Positions 1 to 6,231 of a stretch of DNA of 6,231 bases are shown here, piece by piece. Each line of letters begins with the position of its first letter. Positions within the stretch are counted from its first letter, which is position 1. The stretch is from positions 1-6,231 of the forward strand of contig CAIJTL010001455.1 of the NCBI GenBank assembly GCA_903823545.1, given 5' to 3'. The notes beneath the pieces are model-generated. The model made no database searches. It was not told where the DNA came from and saw only the letters and a list, made by a program, of their open reading frames with translations. Source of the stretch: an uncultured Planctomycetaceae bacterium (GTDB lineage Bacteria > Planctomycetota > Planctomycetia > Planctomycetales > Planctomycetaceae). A program made the translations under genes and the position numbers.

Positions 1-1240
1 GGTCGAAGCCGGGAGTATCCATGAAGACGAAGCCCTTGGCCGTCACTTGCTCGGCGTATTCGTAGACCGCATTGAGCGACGTGTAACCAGCCTTGGCGAT
101 TGCCCCGAGCGACTTTTCGTAAATCGTTGTCAGCCCACCCTTTTTGTTTCCGACAGACGGATTGTTGTCGATCGTCACGTTGAACTTACGGCAGTAATCT
201 TCCCACCAGCGGACTCGCTCAAGCAACTTTTCACCGACTTCGACAGTTCGTGCTCGGCGAGTCAGCAGATGCTCGGCTCCATAGATTTCAGGCGTTTCAG
301 CGAGGATCGACGTCCCGCCGTGAGCGACGAGCAGATCGCTCGCAATTCCGAGCGCCGGGTTACATGTGACACCGCTGTTTCCGTCGCTACCACCGCAATT
401 CGTTCCGAGAATGATTTCGCTGACCGGGATCGGTTCGCGACGGACTTTGTTAGCTTCGGGCAGCATGTCCTTGAGTATGCCGCTCGCATATTCGACGGTC
501 TTAGCAATACCACCCTGTTCTTGCATGTTGATGACGAGCGGGCGAGCAGCTTCTGTTTCGCCAGGAATCTTCAGTTGGACGAGATTGAAGCGATCTTGCA
601 AATAGGCACCCTGAGACGTTTCGCAACCAAGGCCAACGATGAGGTACGCACCGATATTGGGATGGCGGCAGAAGCCTGCGAGAGTCCGCGCAAGAAGCCG
701 ATGTTCGGTACCATCGTAGTCGAAAGCGCATCCCCCTTTGTGGACCAACGGGACGACGCCATCAATGTTTGGAAAATCTCGCAGCAAGTCTTTGTTAAAC
801 CGTTCGGCGATCATCTTTGATGTTGCTGCCGAGCAATTCACGGTGCTCACGATGCCAATGTAGTTTCGCGTGGCCGCTCGACCGTCTGGGCGTCGGTAGC
901 CTTGGAAGGTCCGGCCCAAAATCGGCTCTGGATCGGGAGGGACCTCGCTGGAGATCGCGTAATCGAGCGTCAGTTCTCCTGGTTCCATGTTGTGGCGATG
1001 AACCCACTCACCCGGCTGAATCGATTCGGTTGCATATCCGATGACTTGCCCGTATCGCCGAACCGGATGTTTTAGAGGGATTGTCGTGAGGGCAATTTTG
1101 TGTCCTTGCTCGACGATTTCTTGAGCCTTGAATTCATAGCGTCCAACGCGGACTTGCGTTCCTGCCGGAATTGTCTGACGGACATAGGCGACATTGTCAT
1201 CTGGGTGAAGGAGCAATGCCGGCGAGTCGAGATTCAACAT
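1..1240 (-). CDS. uxaA: Altronate/galactarate dehydratase family protein (UxaA/GarD-like), 3' end outside window
   Basis: The family dehydrates hexonates or hexarates (altronate to 2-keto-3-deoxygluconate in UxaA, galactarate in GarD), a cytosolic step of uronate or aldarate breakdown. 413 codons are visible from the ATG at 1240-1238, with no stop before the left edge; full members are about 500-520 residues, so roughly the last 90-100 are missing. Residues 1-90 form an N-terminal SAF-like domain (HPDDNVAYVRQ at 12-22, VHRHN at 80-84). The catalytic body follows: GYRRPDGRAATRNYIGI (114-130), HKGGCAFDYDGTEH (167-180), GLGCE (203-207), TNCGGSDGNSGVTCNPALG (280-298), AETPEIYGAEHLL (314-326), NPSVGNKKGGL (360-370) and KGFVFMDTPGFD (402-413). 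The Cys residues of GLGCE and NCGGSD are candidate metal ligands. An in-frame TGA 15 codons upstream supports the ATG; no strong ribosome site is seen. tyrA lies 70 bp upstream on the same strand. Family is certain; substrate cannot be fixed because no uxaB, uxaC or kdgK neighbour is in view. Confidence 0.93.
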   Translation of the reverse strand, partial: MLNLDSPALLLHPDDNVAYVRQTIPAGTQVRVGRYEFKAQEIVEQGHKIALTTIPLKHPVRRYGQVIGYATESIQPGEWVHRHNMEPGELTLDYAISSEVPPDPEPILGRTFQGYRRPDGRAATRNYIGIVSTVNCSAATSKMIAERFNKDLLRDFPNIDGVVPLVHKGGCAFDYDGTEHRLLARTLAGFCRHPNIGAYLIVGLGCETSQGAYLQDRFNLVQLKIPGETEAARPLVINMQEQGGIAKTVEYASGILKDMLPEANKVRREPIPVSEIILGTNCGGSDGNSGVTCNPALGIASDLLVAHGGTSILAETPEIYGAEHLLTRRARTVEVGEKLLERVRWWEDYCRKFNVTIDNNPSVGNKKGGLTTIYEKSLGAIAKAGYTSLNAVYEYAEQVTAKGFVFMDTPGFD

Positions 1241-1310
1241 ATCTTTGGTTTCCAGTTTGTGTGTAATTTGAAAATGAAGATTAGGTCAAAGTAAGTGCAT
1301 TTCGAGGGGA

Positions 1311-2222
1311 TCAATCTGCAACTCGCCGGATGCGAATGCTGTCTCTGATCGCTTTTCCGTGTTCCCACAAGCGGCGCAGCGCTTCTGCATCACGCGAGGT
1401 CAGCGCGTCACGGAAAGACTGAAGTTGTTTTGAATAGTCTTCGAGGCTCGCCAGAATTGCGGCGGAATTGTCGAGCAAAATGGGCACCCAGACGTTGGGG
1501 TCACCGGCTGCAATCCGAGTTGTGTCCGCAAAGCCGGTTGCGGCGAAAGGGCGATTAGATTCTTCCAGTGTTCGCGCCAGCGCTGATGCGACAACGTGCG
1601 GCAAGTGGCTCGTTTGAGCCAGAGCGCGATCGTGTGCCTCCGGGGAAAGCTCGATCACCGTCATTCCAATTCGCTGCCAGAACGTGGTGAGCCGTGCTAT
1701 CGCGTCTGAACGTTGTGGCGTTCTTGCAGATTGAGTGTCGACAGGAGTCACAACACAAACTCGCCCATCAAACAAATCCGCGAGGGAATGTTCCCAACCT
1801 TGTTTCTCAGACCCAGCCAGAGGATGTGAACCAATAAAGGTCACGGCATCGGGCAAGCCGGTCGAGAGTTCTCGACAAAGTTGCCCCTTCGTGCTGCCAA
1901 CATCAGTCAGAATCGTACCGGGTCGACATGCAGCAGCAGTTTCGCGAACACCAAGAGCGATGTGGTCAACCGGTGTAGCAAAGATGACCAAATCAGATTG
2001 GGAAGCGGCTGCTGCTAGACTCGTTTCAGCGAGGTCAATGACTTCGGCACTACGAGCAGCCTCTAATCGTGCTGCATTGCGACCAACGCCGATGACTCGC
2101 CGCACAAGTCCGCGCTGTTTTGCCGCACGCGCAACAGAGCCCCCTAACAGGCCGACCCCAACAATGGCGAGCGTGTCGAATAACGGAGACATCGGCGATT
2201 CAAGAGGAGCAGTCTGATTCAT
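1311..2222 (-). CDS. tyrA: Prephenate (or arogenate) dehydrogenase, TyrA
   Basis: Oxidatively decarboxylates prephenate to 4-hydroxyphenylpyruvate (or arogenate to tyrosine) in tyrosine biosynthesis, in the cytosol. The 303-residue protein has an N-terminal Rossmann domain with GVGLLGGS at 22-29, followed by ATPVD (82-86), TDVGSTKG (106-113) and GSHPLAGSEKQG (131-142). The C-terminal helical domain has TSHLPHVV (204-211) and FADTTRIAAGDPNVW (231-245). By family alignment from memory, S110, H133, H206/H209 and R236 match the conserved active-site Ser, His and Arg. No chorismate mutase or ACT domain is present, so this is the short monofunctional form. After the second strand the cofactor loop reads VIGVGRN (43-49), with Arg48 where NAD-specific members usually carry an acidic residue; this hints at NADP use. 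The ATG at 2222 gives ten extra residues before a second ATG (Met11) that would also suit the family; no ribosome site separates them. It is divergent from nadK and may be co-transcribed with the dehydratase gene downstream. Confidence 0.95.
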   Translation of the reverse strand: MNQTAPLESPMSPLFDTLAIVGVGLLGGSVARAAKQRGLVRRVIGVGRNAARLEAARSAEVIDLAETSLAAAASQSDLVIFATPVDHIALGVRETAAACRPGTILTDVGSTKGQLCRELSTGLPDAVTFIGSHPLAGSEKQGWEHSLADLFDGRVCVVTPVDTQSARTPQRSDAIARLTTFWQRIGMTVIELSPEAHDRALAQTSHLPHVVASALARTLEESNRPFAATGFADTTRIAAGDPNVWVPILLDNSAAILASLEDYSKQLQSFRDALTSRDAEALRRLWEHGKAIRDSIRIRRVAD

Positions 2223-2386
2223 GGCGGACGGATTCTAGGACCGACCTGATCGACCTGCCAGAACTGCGGGCAACAACTTGTCGACAACCAAACGAACGAG
2301 TCGCGATTGTTTCATCAACTCTGTTTCGCTCCTGAATCATGCCGCGTATTCTGTTCGCGCCCATAAAACAGAATGAGTACTCCGAA
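2223..2386. promoter_or_regulatory. Divergent tyrA/nadK intergenic region
   Basis: This stretch separates the starts of two divergently transcribed genes and so should hold both promoters. I could not identify convincing -35/-10 pairs. It contains a 10-bp perfect palindrome, TTGTCGACAA, at 2278-2287, and a 7-bp direct repeat CGACCTG at 2242-2248 and 2251-2257. Either could be a regulator site or chance. If nadK starts at 2339 instead of 2387, the region ends at 2338. Confidence 0.35.
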
Positions 2387-3247
2387 ATGCCCGTAACGCC
2401 ATTACGTCTGCTCGTACTGACCCGCGACAACATTGCTCAATTCAAGCAAGGGGCAGATGAGCTTGTCGCATTCTTGAGAGCTCAGCCGAATGTGGAATTG
2501 GTGGAAGCACCGTCTTCACCAGACTGCGAATTAAGCGGCGTCAATGTGGACTTCGTTTTGGTTCTCGGTGGTGACGGGACCATATTGCGAGCGTGTCATC
2601 GATTGGGCCGAAATCAGATGCCGATTCTGGGCGTGAATTTCGGTCGTTTGGGATTCTTGGCCGATCTGACCCCCGCTGAGTTTCGAGAGACATTTCCACT
2701 GTTGTTGCAGCGTCAGTTTCGCATTGTCGACCACCTGATGTTTGAGTGCGAGTTACATCGTCAGGATGGATCTGTTGAAGTCTTTTTGGGTCTCAATGAA
2801 GTCATCGTTGGTGCGGCTAAGACATTACAGATGATTGAAGTTCGACTGACGATCGATGAGCGTCCCGTTGCGACCTACAGTTGTGACGGACTGATTGTCA
2901 GCACGCCGGTCGGATCGACGGCACACAGCCTATCTGCTGGCGGCCCGATGCTGCGAAAGAACCTGATGGCATTCGTCATCACGCCGATCTGCCCGCATAC
3001 GCTTTCAAACCGACCGCTCGTTGATGATGCCGAATGCGTCTACTCGTTGAGCCTGACCGAGACTTCGAATGACGCGTTGCTCGTGGTAGACGGTCAGCAT
3101 CGTCGACAGTTGAAGTCAGGCGATGTCGTGCGAGTGAAACGCGCGCCAGTCACGTTCAAACTTTTGGAACTCCCCGGACGGAACTATTACGCCACTCTGC
3201 ATCGCAAGTTGGGCTGGAGCGGACAGCCGTTGTATCCAACTCGTTAA
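2387..3247 (+). CDS. nadK: NAD kinase (NAD+/NADH kinase)
   Basis: Phosphorylates NAD to NADP in the cytosol, the only known route to NADP in bacteria. Numbered from the upstream ATG at 2339 (302 codons), it shows GGDGT at 77-81 with catalytic Asp79, VNFGRLGFL at 99-107, the NE pair at 153-154, the nucleotide-binding stretch DGLIVSTPVGSTAHSLSAGG from 183, TPICPHTLSNRPLV at 215-228 and DGQ at 251-253. These cover the whole kinase fold. I chose the ATG at 2387 (Met17), giving 286 residues: it puts six residues before the first strand (LRLLVLTRD), as in other bacterial NAD kinases, and the preceding 16 codons match nothing in the family. The start at 2339 remains possible; a TGA at 2333-2335 bars anything earlier. 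Neither start has a good Shine-Dalgarno site. His196 stands where most homologues have Tyr in the GSTAY motif. It is followed 75 bp downstream by the left edge of a cassette-like insert. Confidence 0.95.
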   Translation: MPVTPLRLLVLTRDNIAQFKQGADELVAFLRAQPNVELVEAPSSPDCELSGVNVDFVLVLGGDGTILRACHRLGRNQMPILGVNFGRLGFLADLTPAEFRETFPLLLQRQFRIVDHLMFECELHRQDGSVEVFLGLNEVIVGAAKTLQMIEVRLTIDERPVATYSCDGLIVSTPVGSTAHSLSAGGPMLRKNLMAFVITPICPHTLSNRPLVDDAECVYSLSLTETSNDALLVVDGQHRRQLKSGDVVRVKRAPVTFKLLELPGRNYYATLHRKLGWSGQPLYPTR

Positions 3248-3322
3248 GTCGAACGAGCAAGATTGAACAATCATGAAGTGACTGGCCTACCTCTCGAGGC
3301 ACTTCCTAGAATCAGCCCACTG

Positions 3323-4044
<722 letters not shown>

Positions 4045-4066
4045 CGCGTTCAATAACACTCGCCAG

Positions 4067-4072
4067 AAGGGA
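4067..4072 (+). promoter_or_regulatory. Shine-Dalgarno site of the Gfo/Idh/MocA gene
   Basis: AAGGGA lies 8 nt before the ATG at 4081. It is the only clear ribosome site in the window and favours the ATG at 4081 over the adjacent in-frame TTG at 4078. It sits only about 30 bp right of the presumed cassette end. Confidence 0.7.
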
Positions 4073-4080
4073 ATGATTTG

Positions 4081-5424
4081 ATGTCGAAGAAAAACAACAC
4101 AGCCACGCGACGTGATTTTTTGAAGACAACGACGGCCGTCGCCGCAGCCAGTACTCTGACGTACTTCCCGTGGACGCAGAAAGCGTTCGCTAATCAAGAA
4201 AAGAATGATCGCCCACGAATCGGCTGCATCGGCGTCGGAAGCATGGGGACCGGAGACGCTCATGGACACGCGGGGTTTGGTGACATTCTCGCTGTCTGCG
4301 ATGTTGATTCGCGACATGCAGAACGAGCCAAGAATGATGACAAACTCGGCAAGGGCAAGGCCGACGCGTACGCCGACTACCGCAAGGTTCTCGAGCGAAA
4401 TGACATCGACGTCGTCAGCGTTGTTACGCCAGATCACTGGCATGTGAAGATTGCCATCGAAGCGTTGCAGGCAGGCAAGCATGTGTTCTGCCAGAAACCT
4501 CTCACGCTCACGCTCGAAGAGAACCAACTGATTCGGAATGCCTGCAAAAAATACTCCGACCGCATCTTCATCGTCGGCACACAACAACGAAGCGACAAAG
4601 GTCTCTTCTTGCGAGCGGTCAACATGGTCAAGAAAGGTTTGCTCGGCGACATTCAGAAAATCACCGTTGGCATTAACGGTGGTGACGTCGGCGGACCGTT
4701 CGCGAAGAGTGAACCGCCGAAGGAGCTCGATTGGAACATGTGGCTCGGCCAAGCTCCGGTCGTGGGTTACATCGACAAACGCTGTCACTACCAATTCCGT
4801 TGGTGGTACGAATACTCCGGCGGCAAGTTCACCGACTGGGGTGCGCACCATGTCGACATCGCAACATGGGCGATCGGTCATGACAAAGCAGGCATGGGAC
4901 CAATCGAAATTGACGGCACCGACGCCAAGCATCCCGTCGAATACAAAGACGGCTACACCACGATCGACGACTGCTACAACACGTCGCACGACTTCGCGGT
5001 GAAGTGCAAATTCGCGAGCGGCGTCGAGATGAACATCACCAGCCGAGGAGATAACGGCATCCTCTTTGAAGGTACCAAAGGCCGCATGTTCGTGAACCGC
5101 GGCAAGATCACCGGCCAGCCGATCGACGAGAAGTGGGACGAAGGGAAGTTCACCGATGCTGACCTGCTCGAACTCTACAAAGGGAAGCAGTTCGAAGGTC
5201 ACAAGAACAATTTCTACCGTTGTATCAAAGAAGGTGGCCTGCCTGTGTCGGACGTCTTCAGCCACGTGCAAATGATGAATACATGCCATCTCGCCGCGAT
5301 CGCCGCGCGACTTGGCCGAGTCATCAAGTGGGATCCGCAAGCCGAGAAGATCGTCGGCGACGATCAAGCCGCGAAGTTCTTCGCTCGCGAGCAACGGCAA
5401 GGATTTGAGATTCCTCGCGTGTAA
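4081..5424 (+). CDS. Tat-exported Gfo/Idh/MocA family oxidoreductase
   Basis: NAD(P)-dependent oxidoreductase of the glucose-fructose oxidoreductase/inositol dehydrogenase type, probably acting on a sugar or sugar derivative outside the cytoplasm. The 447-residue protein opens with a twin-arginine signal: RRDFLK at 10-15, a hydrophobic stretch at about 16-30, and a likely cleavage after Ala37 (AFA). The Rossmann domain follows, with GVGSMG at 51-56, CDVD at 73-76 and TPDHWH at 116-121. The usual EKP cofactor/catalytic motif appears as CQKP at 137-140, as in many planctomycete paralogues. The C-terminal substrate domain has LDWNMWLG (216-223) and GGKFTDWGAHHVDIATWA (247-264), where the His pair and Asp259 are likely catalytic or substrate contacts. 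Length is normal for the exported subfamily. The substrate cannot be told from sequence. Upstream, only about 40 bp separate it from the cassette, so its promoter may lie within or before that insert; downstream it ends at a shared terminator. Confidence 0.94.
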   Translation: MSKKNNTATRRDFLKTTTAVAAASTLTYFPWTQKAFANQEKNDRPRIGCIGVGSMGTGDAHGHAGFGDILAVCDVDSRHAERAKNDDKLGKGKADAYADYRKVLERNDIDVVSVVTPDHWHVKIAIEALQAGKHVFCQKPLTLTLEENQLIRNACKKYSDRIFIVGTQQRSDKGLFLRAVNMVKKGLLGDIQKITVGINGGDVGGPFAKSEPPKELDWNMWLGQAPVVGYIDKRCHYQFRWWYEYSGGKFTDWGAHHVDIATWAIGHDKAGMGPIEIDGTDAKHPVEYKDGYTTIDDCYNTSHDFAVKCKFASGVEMNITSRGDNGILFEGTKGRMFVNRGKITGQPIDEKWDEGKFTDADLLELYKGKQFEGHKNNFYRCIKEGGLPVSDVFSHVQMMNTCHLAAIAARLGRVIKWDPQAEKIVGDDQAAKFFAREQRQGFEIPRV

Positions 5425-5450
5425 TCTCGAAAGACCGACTCGCAAAAACA

Positions 5451-5481
5451 GAAGCCCGGCTTTGTTGAAAAGCCGGGCTTC
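5451..5481. terminator. Bidirectional intrinsic terminator between converging genes
   Basis: GAAGCCCGGCTTT (5451-5463) and AAAGCCGGGCTTC (5469-5481) form a perfect 13-bp GC-rich stem around a 5-nt loop. Read on the minus strand, it is followed by TGTTTTT (from 5450 downward), a good U-tract for thrS. On the plus strand the tail is TTGTC, weaker, but the hairpin lies 26 bp after the oxidoreductase stop and probably serves both genes. Confidence 0.9.
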
Positions 5482-5540
5482 TTGTCGTGTCAGCCGGAAC
5501 TCAAGCAGCCAATCAGCCAGCGAGAGCAAATCCGATTTGA

Positions 5541-6231
5541 TCAATACGCGTTTTCTTCTTCCGCACCCTCGTCGAATGAGCGGAAGCTCGACTTGGCGAC
5601 TTGGCGGACTTTGCGTTCGAAGACTTCTTGAGTCAGCTTGGCAATCGCCTCGTCGACTTTCATCTTCTGACGTTCGTTATCGCCGAGTAACCGGTCGCGA
5701 ACATCGACGGCATCTTCCGCTGCTTCCTTTTCGCCGACGACAAACATGTACGGGATCAATTGAAGCTGCGCCTCGCGGACCTTCGCATTGATACGGCTGC
5801 TCGCGTAGTCGGTCGTTGCTCGGAAACCCGCGACACGGAGGCGTGACTCGATCTGCTGAGCGTAATCGAACGCCTTCTCGCTGATCGGCAGGACGCGGAC
5901 TTGCTCGGGTGCGAGCCACAGAGGAAACGCGCCGGCGAAGTGTTCGATGAGCATTCCACAAAAGCGTTCCATCGAGCCGAACGGCGCACGGTGAATCATC
6001 ACCGGACGATGCGGTGTGTTGTCCGAACCGATGTATTCCAGCTTGAATCGTTCCGGCAGATTGAAGTCGAGTTGCACGGTGCCAAGCTGCCATTCGCGAC
6101 CGATGCAATCGCGAACCATGAAGTCGGTCTTCGGCCCGTAGAACGCCGCTTCCCCTTCGCACGCGGTGAAGGAGAGTCCCATTTCGGTGAGCACCTTGCG
6201 CAGTGTTGCTTCGGCGCGATCCCAGTTCTCA
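5541..6231 (-). CDS. thrS: Threonyl-tRNA synthetase, C-terminal third, 5' end outside window
   Basis: Charges tRNA-Thr with threonine in the cytosol, an essential step of translation. About 229 residues are visible out of the roughly 640 expected; the reading frame stays open to the right edge ([18 protein letters not shown] before the first internal candidate starts). The catalytic core is seen in [12 protein letters not shown], then [19 protein letters not shown] (with motif 2 and its neighbours upstream), then motif 3, [15 protein letters not shown], whose His matches the third zinc ligand of the E. coli enzyme (His511). [12 protein letters not shown] opens the anticodon-binding domain, continuing through [20 protein letters not shown] and [17 protein letters not shown]. 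The C-terminus ends in an acidic tail, [11 protein letters not shown], with TGA at 5543-5541. The loop before KVREAQL lacks the usual bacterial EKI pattern. It converges on the oxidoreductase gene and ends 60 bp before the terminator hairpin. Confidence 0.97.
   Translation of the reverse strand, partial: ENWDRAEATLRKVLTEMGLSFTACEGEAAFYGPKTDFMVRDCIGREWQLGTVQLDFNLPERFKLEYIGSDNTPHRPVMIHRAPFGSMERFCGMLIEHFAGAFPLWLAPEQVRVLPISEKAFDYAQQIESRLRVAGFRATTDYASSRINAKVREAQLQLIPYMFVVGEKEAAEDAVDVRDRLLGDNERQKMKVDEAIAKLTQEVFERKVRQVAKSSFRSFDEGAEEENAY

Noticed and set aside
47..820. 257-codon open frame on the plus strand
   Set aside because: It lies antisense to the dehydratase gene, whose family motifs are unmistakable on the minus strand; the plus-strand product resembles nothing.
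1735..2217. 160-codon open frame on the plus strand
   Set aside because: Antisense shadow of tyrA, low-complexity Arg/Ser/Thr-rich product without motifs.
3262..3274. GATTG-AA-CAATC inverted repeat after nadK
   Set aside because: The 2-nt loop is too small to fold and the AT-rich arms are only 5 bp; probably chance.
3272..3304. Possible nadK terminator hairpin (AAGTG...CACTT with CCT/AGG inside)
   Set aside because: The stem is short, has a 5-nt bulge and no T-tract after it.

Overview
The window looks like chromosomal DNA from a planctomycete. The reasons are a Tat-exported Gfo/Idh/MocA oxidoreductase with the QKP motif, weak or absent Shine-Dalgarno sites at most starts, scattered housekeeping genes on both strands, and an attC-like element of a type I recall from planctomycete genomes. 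This assignment is inference from content; there is no rRNA or other phylogenetic marker in the window.

Layout from left to right. Bases 1-1240 (minus) hold most of an altronate/galactarate dehydratase-family gene (uxaA-like). It runs off the left edge, so its C-terminus is missing. Bases 1311-2222 (minus) hold a prephenate/arogenate dehydrogenase (tyrA), 70 bp upstream of the dehydratase and possibly co-transcribed with it. A divergent intergenic region of about 115-165 bp follows, then an NAD kinase (nadK, plus) to 3247. Bases 3323-about 4038 hold a small compact unit: a 211-residue Cys-rich, zinc-ribbon-like protein of unknown function whose ATG is 2 bp inside the left boundary and whose stop codon lies in the first core box of an attC-like folded site. 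I read this as a single integron-type gene cassette inserted between nadK and the next gene. Bases 4081-5424 (plus) hold the Tat-exported Gfo/Idh/MocA oxidoreductase, with a clear Shine-Dalgarno site. A perfect 13-bp hairpin at 5451-5481 serves as a shared terminator for this gene and for the convergent thrS (threonyl-tRNA synthetase), whose C-terminal third occupies 5541-6231 (minus) and runs off the right edge.

The metabolic genes do not form one pathway: sugar-acid dehydration, tyrosine biosynthesis, NADP supply, a periplasmic sugar-type oxidoreductase and translation sit side by side, as is common in planctomycete genomes with little operon structure. The most interesting object is the solitary cassette. 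Its left edge (GTTATGTG) is an exact inverse complement of the box at its right end (CACATAAC), as expected if the unit was once a recombining circle. It carries an undescribed Cys-rich protein.
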